5,634 bases of DNA from NCBI GenBank assembly GCA_003241175.1, contig QFOI01000247.1, forward strand, positions 1 through 5,634, read 5' to 3'. Each line of letters opens with the position of its first letter. Position 1 is the stretch's first letter. The notes under the pieces were generated by a model. It was not told the origin of the DNA. It made no database searches and saw nothing but the letters and a program-made list of their open reading frames with translations. Source of the DNA: Pseudopedobacter saltans. GTDB taxonomy: Bacteria > Bacteroidota > Bacteroidia > Chitinophagales > Chitinophagaceae. The translations under genes were made by a program, and so were the position numbers. Below, piece after piece: positions 1 through 5,153 of the stretch.

Positions 1-296
1 CGTTGCTTTCGTCATCAAAGGAGAACCAAACACAAAATTACCATCCGCTGTATTGACTGGATAAAATCCCAATGCTGACATAACATACCATGCACTCATC
101 TGACCACAATCATCATTTCCACACAAACCATCCGGTTTGCTAGTAAAAATTCTCTATCAATCTGCCTTATTTTTTCTGCTGTTTTCCACTGTTGTCCAGC
201 ATAAGCATAAAGATAAGGCGTATGGTGGTTAGGTTCATTCCCTTGCGAATACATCCCGATCAAACCAGAAATATCAGGAGAAGCATGATCACCCAT
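1..296 (-). pseudogene. GH92 alpha-mannosidase, 5'-truncated and frameshifted remnant (continues past left edge)
   Basis: Read on the minus strand, this is the C-terminal part of a glycoside hydrolase family 92 (exo-alpha-mannosidase) gene. The first frame, from about base 296, gives DHASPDISGLIG, GNEPNHHTPYLYAYAG and WKTAEKIRQIDREF, all typical of GH92. After the five-A run at 145-149 the family sequence continues only in another frame: TSKPDGLCGNDDCGQ, MSAWYVMSALGFYPV and ADGNFVFGSP, open to base 1. One more A in that run would restore E-F-F-T-S-K-P-D-G. The unshifted frame ends at a stop at 96-98. Upstream of base 296 the frame stays open to a stop near 360 but shows no clear GH92 match. 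The several hundred N-terminal residues of the family, including the region carrying the catalytic acid, cannot fit before the regulator's terminator. So two lesions are visible, a lost 5' end and a frameshift. No promoter or start was found. The family call is firm; non-function is inferred. Confidence 0.88.
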
Positions 297-372
297 ACTG
301 CCTTGAGTCGCTAACCTAATAAAAAATTTGGAGTGAATAAAGCTGATAGACCTTAGCGATTATGATAGATCT

Positions 373-417
373 AAAAATAATAAAGGTGGTCTATTTGGGA
401 CCACCTTTATTATTTTT
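373..417. terminator. Bidirectional intrinsic terminator after the Crp/Fnr gene
   Basis: A perfect 19-bp inverted repeat: AAAAATAATAAAGGTGGTC at 373-391 and its exact complement at 399-417, with a 7-base loop. The GC core is GGTGGTC/GACCACC. The flanking A and T runs give a U-rich tail on either strand. It begins 6 bp past the stop codon of the minus-strand regulator, so its main job is ending that transcript. On the plus strand no gene leads into it. It also isolates the GH92 relic from regulator transcription. Confidence 0.93.
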
Positions 418-423
418 CCAGGT

Positions 424-1131
424 TTATTTTGGTTGAGAAATCAATGTAAGTTTATCCACTGAATTAATGCGGATTTGTTTTTTGTTTAGCGTAATGATTG
501 ATGCACTATTCCATTCAGAAAGTAATCTGATGACCGTCTCCGTCGACGTTCCTATAAAATCGGCAATTTCTTCCCTGCTAAATTTTATATTGAGAAAATG
601 TTCGTCGTTTTCCCCGTAACTATTTTTAAAAGAAAGTAGGGTATCTGCTAAACGTTCTTTAACATTTTTCTGAGCGAAGTCTTGTTGTTTTCGTTCTGCC
701 GTTTCAATGTTTTTGGACAATGCTTCCAATACATCCATTGTCATAGCAGGGCTATTGCGCAGCGATTTCATAAATGCTTCCTTCGGAACAAAACAAGTCA
801 TTGTGTCCTCAATGGCAATAGCTGAGTGGTGATGCGGATGTTTTGAAAAAATGGCATTTTCGCCTGTAATATCTCCTTCTCCGACAATTTTCAGGATATG
901 TTCCCTTCCATTTTCTCCCAAAGTAGATAGTTTGACTTTTCCGGAAGAAATACAATAATGTCCAGTTGGATAACTGTTTTCTTTGTATAAATATTCTCCT
1001 TTTTTGAATAGTTGACACTTTTTGTTAGCATCGATATTTTCGATCTCTTCAGGCGTCAAATTTTTGAAAATGGACAATATCCTTGTATGACAACCAATAC
1101 ATGAGCAGAAAAATGGTTCCTTGTGGTTCAT
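424..1131 (-). CDS. Crp/Fnr-family transcriptional regulator with N-terminal CxCxxC
   Basis: A 235-residue cytoplasmic DNA-binding regulator. A cNMP-binding-type beta-roll covers about residues 22-140 (GEYLYKENSYPTGHYCISSGKVKL; GEGDITGENAIF), followed by a dimer helix and a winged helix-turn-helix at about 155-225. The recognition helix reads TSTETVIRLLSEW (195-207); E198 and R202 match the Glu and Arg that read the GA step in CRP and FNR. The arginine that binds the cAMP phosphate in E. coli CRP aligns with H102 (H102-S103), so cAMP binding is unlikely. Six cysteines (9, 11, 14, 39, 60, 113) include a CSCIGC cluster near the N terminus, a pattern I know from other Bacteroidota Crp/Fnr proteins; a metal or redox role is inference. 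A histidine-rich stretch, HPHHH, lies at 98-102. The gene has its own -7 box upstream and a strong terminator downstream, so it is probably monocistronic. Family firm; ligand and targets unknown. No TTGAT-N4-ATCAA site was seen in its promoter. Confidence 0.93.
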   Translation of the reverse strand: MNHKEPFFCSCIGCHTRILSIFKNLTPEEIENIDANKKCQLFKKGEYLYKENSYPTGHYCISSGKVKLSTLGENGREHILKIVGEGDITGENAIFSKHPHHHSAIAIEDTMTCFVPKEAFMKSLRNSPAMTMDVLEALSKNIETAERKQQDFAQKNVKERLADTLLSFKNSYGENDEHFLNIKFSREEIADFIGTSTETVIRLLSEWNSASIITLNKKQIRINSVDKLTLISQPK

Positions 1132-1165
1132 TAGGGAGTTGACTAGTGTTGTGTTCTTATTTTGC

Positions 1166-1173
1166 CAAAGATA
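1166..1173 (-). promoter_or_regulatory. Bacteroidota-type -7 element for the Crp/Fnr gene
   Basis: On the minus strand these bases read TATCTTTG, an exact match to the Bacteroidota -7 consensus TAnnTTTG. It lies 34 bases before the regulator's ATG, giving a 5' leader of roughly 28 nt. No TTG or TTTG stands at the usual 19-21 bases upstream, so the -33 half is weak. The box sits in the 48-bp gap behind the metallopeptidase stop codon, and the upstream half would fall inside the end of that gene. Confidence 0.6.
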
Positions 1174-1179
1174 AGAAAT

Positions 1180-2052
1180 TTACAAACTAGGATCGTTGAA
1201 TGTATCTCCTTGTTTAATATCTCCCGTTGTTAAACCTTTTTTAAACCAAAAAACACGTTGTGCGGAAGTCCCATGTGTAAATGCGTCCGGTACAATATAA
1301 CCTTGCGCCTGTTTTTGTAGTTGGTCATCGCCAATCTGACTAGCAGCATTTAGTGCAGACTCTACGTCCTGTTCGTTGATGACGATTCCGTTCTTTTGCA
1401 GGTCTTTGGCATAATGTGCCCAATATCCAGCAAGGAAATCGGCTTGTAATTCCAATTTGACAGAAAGTCTGTTGTATTCCTTTTCACTAACCCTTCCTCT
1501 GGCTTGATCTAGTTTATCCGAATACCCAAGTAGATTTTGGATATGGTGTCCAAATTCGTGCGCAACTACATATGCTCTTGCAAAATCACCAGAAGCATTA
1601 AACTTTGTCGCTAATTCATTGAAAAAGGAAAGATCAAGATATATTTTTTGGTCGCCAGGACAGTAAAATGGTCCCATGGCGGCACTTCCGTTTCCGCAAG
1701 CTGTCTGAGTTCCCTCCGTGTACATTACCAAAACTGGAGATTGAAATTGTTTGTTCCACTGTCCAAACTGTTGTTTCCAAACTACATCGCAACTTTGGAA
1801 AGTTCTTTTTGCCAATAAGCGCTCTTGTTTTTCTTCTGCCGATTCTTGGTAAGGCTGGTCAGTTTGTTGTTGGCTTTGTGGTGCGTTGTTATTAACTTGA
1901 TTGAGCAGTTGCATGGGATTTTTTCCCATGATTAGGGCGATAATGACTACGACGATGGTTCCTACGCCACCAATAGCCATTTTCCTGCCGCCGCCACCAC
2001 GTCTGTCTTCAATATTGCTATTATCGTTATCATCAGGATTGGTGAATTGCAT
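1180..2052 (-). CDS. Neutral zinc metallopeptidase, YpfJ/KPN_02809 type, membrane anchored
   Basis: A 290-residue predicted zinc metallopeptidase of the Pfam Zn_peptidase (YpfJ) family, near the usual family length. Order: an acidic, Asn-rich N terminus with a DRRGGGGRK stretch (16-24); one transmembrane segment at about 25-43; a Gln/Asn-rich linker to about 75; then the peptidase domain. The zinc site is H165-E166-F-G-H169 (HEFGHH), and E201 in ELQADFLAGYWAH is the likely third ligand, with the downstream Asp (D205) typical of such gluzincin-like sites. C119 and C131 flank the GPFYCPG motif and may form a disulfide. The short charged N terminus before a single membrane helix suggests the domain faces the periplasm. 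The role of the family in cells is poorly defined and its substrate unknown. The ATG at 2052 places DRRGGGGRK just before the membrane helix, as in relatives. It is divergent from the NUDIX gene; its start codon lies inside a 17-bp repeat. Confidence 0.93.
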   Translation of the reverse strand: MQFTNPDDNDNSNIEDRRGGGGRKMAIGGVGTIVVVIIALIMGKNPMQLLNQVNNNAPQSQQQTDQPYQESAEEKQERLLAKRTFQSCDVVWKQQFGQWNKQFQSPVLVMYTEGTQTACGNGSAAMGPFYCPGDQKIYLDLSFFNELATKFNASGDFARAYVVAHEFGHHIQNLLGYSDKLDQARGRVSEKEYNRLSVKLELQADFLAGYWAHYAKDLQKNGIVINEQDVESALNAASQIGDDQLQKQAQGYIVPDAFTHGTSAQRVFWFKKGLTTGDIKQGDTFNDPSL

Positions 2053-2121
2053 AAAAATTTGTATTTTTTGATATAGGTTTTGTTAACGCTGTTTTTGCGT
2101 GTAAAATTGCATAAAAATTTG
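2045..2121. repeat. 17-bp direct repeat spanning the divergent metallopeptidase/NUDIX gap
   Basis: AATTGCATAAAAATTTG occurs exactly at 2045-2061 and again at 2105-2121, 60 bases apart. The first copy covers the metallopeptidase start codon (CAT at 2050-2052) and the bases just before it; the second ends 4 bases before the NUDIX ATG. Flanking bases differ. The copies could be paired protein-binding sites or a local duplication. The gap also holds near-matches to TAnnTTTG, such as TAGGTTTTG at 2074-2082 (one base too long), but no convincing promoter for either gene. Confidence 0.7.
2083..2112 (-). other. Possible 9-codon leader ORF upstream of the metallopeptidase
   Basis: The second repeat copy duplicates the metallopeptidase start region, so the minus strand holds an extra ATG at 2112-2110 with the same context. 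It reads M-Q-F-Y-T-Q-K-Q-R and stops at TAA (2085-2083), 30 bases before the true start, which also begins M-Q-F. Whether this stretch lies in the transcript is unknown, as no promoter was identified. It may be a by-product of the duplication with no function. Confidence 0.25.
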
Positions 2122-2125
2122 GAAA

Positions 2126-2683
2126 ATGGAAACTAATAAGAATCCTTGGAAAATATTGGATTCAAAGCATATATACGAAAACCCGTGGTTGTCTCTTACG
2201 GAATACCAGGTGATCAATCCGGCCGGTAATCCTGGCATCTATGGGAAAGTACATTTCAAAAATCGTGCGATAGGTATTGTTGCTTTGGATGAGGCAGACA
2301 ACATCTATTTGGTTGGCCAATATCGTTTTTCCATTGACCAATATACCTGGGAACTTCCTGAGGGTGGTGGTCTTTTTGATGAGACTCCGCTTGATACAGC
2401 CAAACGTGAACTGCAGGAAGAAACCGGATTAAAGGCAGAAAATTGGGAAGAATTGCTCATCATTCATCCTTCCAATAGTGTAACAGACGAGATCGGCTAT
2501 GTTTTTCTGGCTACCGGTCTAAGTCAGCATGAGACAAACTTTGATGATACAGAAGACCTCCGAACCAGAAAAATACCTTTTGACATTGTGTTAGAGGAAG
2601 TGATGACAGGAAAAATTACGGATTCTCTGACAATGGCCGCCATTCTGAAACTACAAGTAATGCGTTCACAAGAAAAATCCTAG
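2126..2683 (+). CDS. NUDIX hydrolase, ADP-ribose pyrophosphatase-like
   Basis: A 185-residue cytoplasmic NUDIX hydrolase. The full NUDIX box G-x5-E-x7-R-E-x2-E-E-x-G-L spans residues 80-102 (G80, E86, R94, E95, E98, E99, G101), and its Glu residues coordinate the catalytic magnesium. The lead-in WELPEGGG (75-82) and the N-terminal pattern W8-K-I-L...YENPWLSL resemble ADP-ribose and nucleoside-diphosphate-sugar pyrophosphatases, which cleave the diphosphate to AMP (or NMP) and a sugar phosphate. Substrate cannot be fixed from sequence, so ADP-ribose is the likeliest guess rather than a firm call. It is the only plus-strand gene here. The upstream leader is A-rich, with no clear Shine-Dalgarno. 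The gene stands alone: divergent from the metallopeptidase, convergent with the rhomboid gene, and ending inside its own terminator. Confidence 0.93.
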   Translation: METNKNPWKILDSKHIYENPWLSLTEYQVINPAGNPGIYGKVHFKNRAIGIVALDEADNIYLVGQYRFSIDQYTWELPEGGGLFDETPLDTAKRELQEETGLKAENWEELLIIHPSNSVTDEIGYVFLATGLSQHETNFDDTEDLRTRKIPFDIVLEEVMTGKITDSLTMAAILKLQVMRSQEKS

Positions 2684-2702
2684 TAAGCTATTTACTAGGA
2701 TT
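2676..2702. terminator. Bidirectional terminator between NUDIX and rhomboid genes
   Basis: An 11-bp perfect stem, AATCCTAGTAA (2676-2686) with TTACTAGGATT (2692-2702), and a 5-base loop. On the plus strand it is followed by GTTTTA; on the minus strand by a run of T. It therefore serves both convergent genes. The NUDIX stop codon TAG (2681-2683) is part of the stem, and the rhomboid stop is 7 bp beyond the hairpin. Confidence 0.85.
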
Positions 2703-2709
2703 GTTTTAT

Positions 2710-3375
2710 CTATTCGTAGGGATTTGATGCATGCGATGATGTGAAGTATGCCTTTATTTGTAGGATAAAATTGGTGAAAATGGGAAAATGTACAAATTGA
2801 CACAAAACAGCTATAAAAAAAATGCCATACAATGCACCATACAAATGCGCGGAATGATTGACATTCCCAGTTCCCTTTTTATCTAAATAAGCAGATAAAA
2901 TAACATAAAGTACCCCAAAAATGAATGCTGGAATTTCAAACGGAAGTAATAGAATACCTAATGGAATTGTCGGAAATATGACTATTACTGCAAAAACCAC
3001 TGCAGAAATCGCTCCTGATGCACCCAAACTCATGTAGTATTGATTGTCTTTGTTTTTCAGATAAGTTGGAATGCTGCTAATCACAATTGCACTTACATAA
3101 AAAAGTATATACACGATTGTTCCAGCTCCCCCAAAGAAGTTTTTCAATACAGTTTCCAAAGCTCCTCCAAAAGAATACAAAGAAAACATATTGAAAAACA
3201 AGTGTCCAATATCTGCATGAATCAAACCGTGACTAATGAAGCGATACCATTCATTGCTTTGTTTAATAGATGGCGGATAGAAAATCAATTTGTTGATCAA
3301 ATCCCTATTGGAAAAACCAATAAACGAAACAATACAAGTAATTACAATAATTACTAAAGTAATATTAAACGTCAT
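2710..3375 (-). CDS. Rhomboid-family intramembrane serine protease
   Basis: A 221-residue polytopic membrane protease with about six transmembrane helices (roughly 5-21, 56-75, 84-104, 118-134, 139-163, 177-200). Rhomboid landmarks appear in order: W43-Y-R-F then S48-H-G-L-I-H and H58-x3-N62 (the oxyanion-hole His/Asn positions); G118-A-S120-G holding the catalytic serine; and H174-S-A-H177 holding the catalytic histidine of the Ser-His dyad. The motif after the histidine is HLYGALYG rather than the common HLGG form, but the helix-packing glycines G180 and G184 are kept. Such enzymes cleave transmembrane segments of other proteins within the membrane; the substrate here is unknown. The start lies only 7 bp after the serA stop with no terminator between, so it is probably the second gene of a serA transcript. 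It is convergent with the NUDIX gene. The catalytic residues suggest an active enzyme. Confidence 0.93.
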   Translation of the reverse strand: MTFNITLVIIVITCIVSFIGFSNRDLINKLIFYPPSIKQSNEWYRFISHGLIHADIGHLFFNMFSLYSFGGALETVLKNFFGGAGTIVYILFYVSAIVISSIPTYLKNKDNQYYMSLGASGAISAVVFAVIVIFPTIPLGILLLPFEIPAFIFGVLYVILSAYLDKKGTGNVNHSAHLYGALYGIFFIAVLCQFVHFPIFTNFILQIKAYFTSSHASNPYE

Positions 3376-3382
3376 ATTGCTA

Positions 3383-4615
3383 TTAATAAAGTTTGCGTAC
3401 TTTGATAGTTCCTTTCACTGTTTTCAATAGTTGAAAAGCTTGTTCGGAAAGTTTTTTGTCTACATCTAGCACTACATAACCAATATTGTCATTGGTCTTA
3501 AGATACTGTCCGAGTATGTTGATATTATGCTTGGATAATTCCGTATTGATGGCACTCATGACACCCGGTTTGTTTTCGTGTATGTGCAAAATACGGTGAG
3601 CGGTTGGGTGAGGAGGGAGGCTCAAAGAGGGGACGGTCAACGAGCCATCCGTAATACCATTTTCCAGATATTTGAAAAGCTTATTGCTTACGTCAATACC
3701 GATATTTTCCTGAGCTTCCTCTGTTGATCCACCAATATGTGGTGTCAGCAATACATTTGGAATTCCTTGTAATCCACATTCAAACTTGTCCCCGTTTTTC
3801 TGTGGTTCAATAGGGAATACATCAATAGCTGCACCACTCAAGTGGCCGCTTCTTAGAGCATCTTCCAATACTTTTAGGTCAACGACTGTACCTCTAGCAT
3901 CGTTGATAAGAATTGCACCTTTTTTGAATTCCTTGATGTTTTTTTCGTTGATAAGATCTTGTGTAGAAGGTATTTCCGGTACATGTATGGAAACAATATC
4001 TGCTTTGTTCAAAACGTCTTTCATCGTTTTGCAAGCTATGGCATTTCCCAAAGGCAATTTGATCTCTGTATCATAGAAAATAACTTTCATACCCATTGCT
4101 TCTGCCAATACGCTTAACTGCGAACCAATATTGCCATAGCCGATAATGCCTAAAGTTTTACCGCGCAGTTCATGACTACCGGTAGCGGATTTATCCCAAA
4201 GACCTTTGTGTGCCAACTCATTTTTTTCAAAAATCCTCCTGATCAACATGATGGAAGTGCCGATAACCAATTCTGCCACGCTACGAGTATTGCTGTATGG
4301 CGCGTTGAATACGGCTACACCTTCTTCCTCCGCAGTGTTAAGATCCACTTGATTGGTCCCAATACAAAAACATCCAATAGCTTGCAGTTTGTTGGCTGCT
4401 TGCAGGATTTTTTTTGTTATTTGGGTTTTGGATCTGATTCCTATAAGATGGACGTCTTTGATCGCTTCCACTAATTCGTCTTCACCGAGTGCTTTGGATA
4501 GCTTTACGACGTCCGTATAACCGTTTTCTTTAAATTTTTCGACTGCTCTGTCACTGACATTTTCCAAAAAAAGGATTTTGATCTTTTCTTTTGGGTAACT
4601 AGTAATAGTTGTCAT
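3383..4615 (-). CDS. serA: D-3-phosphoglycerate dehydrogenase, E. coli SerA type with ACT domain
   Basis: A 410-residue enzyme, the same length as E. coli SerA. It oxidises 3-phosphoglycerate to 3-phosphohydroxypyruvate with NAD, the first step of serine biosynthesis in the cytoplasm. The substrate-binding domain covers about 11-110 and 300-325, and the Rossmann domain about 111-299 with G159-Y-G161-N-I-G164 for the cofactor. The catalytic residues are R241 (NDARGT), E270 (PIEPQ) and H293 (TPHIGGST), one off the E. coli numbers. A C-terminal ACT domain (about 340-410) keeps HENKPGV and N366, matching the serine-binding His, Asn and Asn of E. coli SerA (H344, N346, N364), so feedback inhibition by serine is likely. 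The protein ends G-T-I-K-V-R-K-L-Y, close to the E. coli end. It has its own upstream region with a dyad and is separated from the L31 gene by a terminator. The rhomboid gene follows at 7 bp. Confidence 0.96.
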   Translation of the reverse strand: MTTITSYPKEKIKILFLENVSDRAVEKFKENGYTDVVKLSKALGEDELVEAIKDVHLIGIRSKTQITKKILQAANKLQAIGCFCIGTNQVDLNTAEEEGVAVFNAPYSNTRSVAELVIGTSIMLIRRIFEKNELAHKGLWDKSATGSHELRGKTLGIIGYGNIGSQLSVLAEAMGMKVIFYDTEIKLPLGNAIACKTMKDVLNKADIVSIHVPEIPSTQDLINEKNIKEFKKGAILINDARGTVVDLKVLEDALRSGHLSGAAIDVFPIEPQKNGDKFECGLQGIPNVLLTPHIGGSTEEAQENIGIDVSNKLFKYLENGITDGSLTVPSLSLPPHPTAHRILHIHENKPGVMSAINTELSKHNINILGQYLKTNDNIGYVVLDVDKKLSEQAFQLLKTVKGTIKVRKLY

Positions 4616-4674
4616 TATCTGCTTTTTTGAATGTGTATAGTTGTTTAAGGCTAAAATCCAATAATTGAGTCGGT

Positions 4675-4700
4675 AAATATAAGAACTTGTTCAAATATTT
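4675..4700. promoter_or_regulatory. Dyad-symmetric element upstream of serA, possible operator
   Basis: The halves AAATATAAGAAC (4675-4686) and GTTCAAATATTT (4689-4700) form an inverted repeat around a 2-base centre. All bases pair except two AA/AA positions in each arm. It lies 60-85 bases before the serA ATG. Each arm also contains a 7-of-8 match to the -7 box TAnnTTTG on the minus strand (TATATTTA at 4674-4681, AATATTTG at 4692-4699), and TATCTTTC at 4717-4724 is a third. None has a TTG at the right distance, so the serA promoter is not fixed. The rest of 4616-4808 holds only the terminator at 4756-4781. Confidence 0.4.
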
Positions 4701-4755
4701 TACTTTTTAAATACCAGAAAGATATAACGTATTTGTATAAAAAAACCTAAAGCAA

Positions 4756-4781
4756 AATCCCCCCGGTTTTCCGGAGGGATT
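4756..4781 (-). terminator. Intrinsic terminator of the L31 gene
   Basis: An 11-bp stem, AATCCCCCCGG (4756-4766) with CCGGAGGGATT (4771-4781), and a TTTT loop. The only non-pair on the plus strand (C4762/A4775) becomes a G-U pair in minus-strand RNA, so the hairpin is complete only in the transcript of the minus-strand L31 gene, whose stop is 27 bp upstream. U-rich sequence follows on that strand, ending in a seven-T run. Confidence 0.85.
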
Positions 4782-4808
4782 AAGTTATTTTTTGACGAAA
4801 GCATGGAA

Positions 4809-5063
4809 TTATTTTCCAGCTTTTGCGTAACGTTTCTTGAATTTGTCAATACGACCGGCAGTATCAACTAATACGTTTTTACCTGTGTAGAAAGGGTGCG
4901 ACGTATTGGAAATTTCCAATTTGATGACTGGGTATTCGTTACCATCTTCCCAAGTGATTGTTTCACTTGATCTTGTTGTTGATTTTCCCAAAAAAGTTTC
5001 ACCGTTACTCATGTCTTTGAATACAACGAAACGGTAGTTTTCTGGATGGATACCTTTTTTCAT
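4809..5063 (-). CDS. rpmE2: 50S ribosomal protein L31, type B (cysteine-free)
   Basis: An 84-residue small basic protein of the large ribosomal subunit, sitting near the central protuberance at the subunit interface. It starts MKKGIHPENYRFVVFKDMS and carries the L31 signature region SNTSHPFYTGKNVLVDTAGR (residues about 52-71), then a basic tail FKKRYAKAGK. It has no cysteine, so it lacks the CxxC zinc site of the type A form and is the zinc-independent type B (C-minus) version; length fits type B. The ATG at 5063 gives the expected N terminus, with an A/T-rich leader and no Shine-Dalgarno. It has its own strong promoter and a leader hairpin upstream and a terminator downstream, so it can be expressed alone, although no terminator separates it from the MFS gene before it. 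Confidence 0.96.
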   Translation of the reverse strand: MKKGIHPENYRFVVFKDMSNGETFLGKSTTRSSETITWEDGNEYPVIKLEISNTSHPFYTGKNVLVDTAGRIDKFKKRYAKAGK

Positions 5064-5082
5064 AAATGAATTTTATTTAGGC

Positions 5083-5102
5083 TGTACGGTTTTTGCCGTA
5101 CA
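5083..5102 (-). promoter_or_regulatory. Leader hairpin in the L31 mRNA 5' region
   Basis: A perfect 7-bp stem, TGTACGG (5083-5089) with CCGTACA (5096-5102), and a 6-base loop. It lies between the L31 promoter and its ATG, roughly 15 nt after the expected transcript start and ending 19 nt before the start codon. No T run follows on either strand, so it does not look like a terminator. A role in autoregulation by L31 is inference: L31 leader motifs are known in other phyla, but I cannot match this one to any of them. Confidence 0.5.
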
Positions 5103-5122
5103 ATTAAAAAATTTTAGAGGTG

Positions 5123-5153
5123 CAAAGGTAATATTTCTATTGAATACTACCAA
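5123..5153 (-). promoter_or_regulatory. Bacteroidota sigma-A-type promoter of the L31 gene
   Basis: On the minus strand the -33 TTG (5153-5151) is followed after exactly 20 bases by TACCTTTG (5130-5123), a perfect -7 TAnnTTTG. The transcript would begin near 5115-5118, about 55 nt before the L31 ATG. The -33 part overlaps the last codons of the upstream MFS gene, whose stop is at 5137-5139. This is the clearest promoter in the window and a main reason for the phylum assignment. Confidence 0.85.

Noticed and set aside
145..149. Programmed frameshift in the GH92 gene
   Set aside because: The run is a short A5 with no evident stimulatory structure, and the gene also lacks its 5' half. Decay or a sequencing error explains it better.
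308..359. Inverted TCGCTAA/TTAGCGA pair between the GH92 relic and the terminator
   Set aside because: Only 7 bp with a 38-base spacer; expected by chance and not flanked by any mobile-element feature.
809..1018. Second minus-strand frame inside the Crp/Fnr gene
   Set aside because: Out of frame within a complete regulator; its sequence is just the alternative reading of that gene, rich in Arg and Lys.
1132..1179. FNR-type TTGAT-N4-ATCAA site for self-regulation of the Crp/Fnr gene
   Set aside because: No matching palindrome is present in the gap; only isolated TTG triplets occur.
1668..1895. Plus-strand open frame opposite the metallopeptidase gene
   Set aside because: It lies wholly antisense to a gene with a clear HEFGHH site and shows no recognisable domain or start signal. 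It is a shadow of that gene's codon use.
3040..3357. Plus-strand open frame opposite the rhomboid gene
   Set aside because: Low-complexity product, fully inside a gene with intact rhomboid catalytic motifs on the other strand; no promoter seen.
3786..4474. Two plus-strand open frames opposite serA
   Set aside because: Both sit inside a textbook full-length SerA, with no family resemblance and no upstream signals.
5083..5102. Hairpin as terminator of the MFS gene
   Set aside because: No T run follows the stem on the minus strand, and it lies downstream of the L31 promoter. A leader element fits better.
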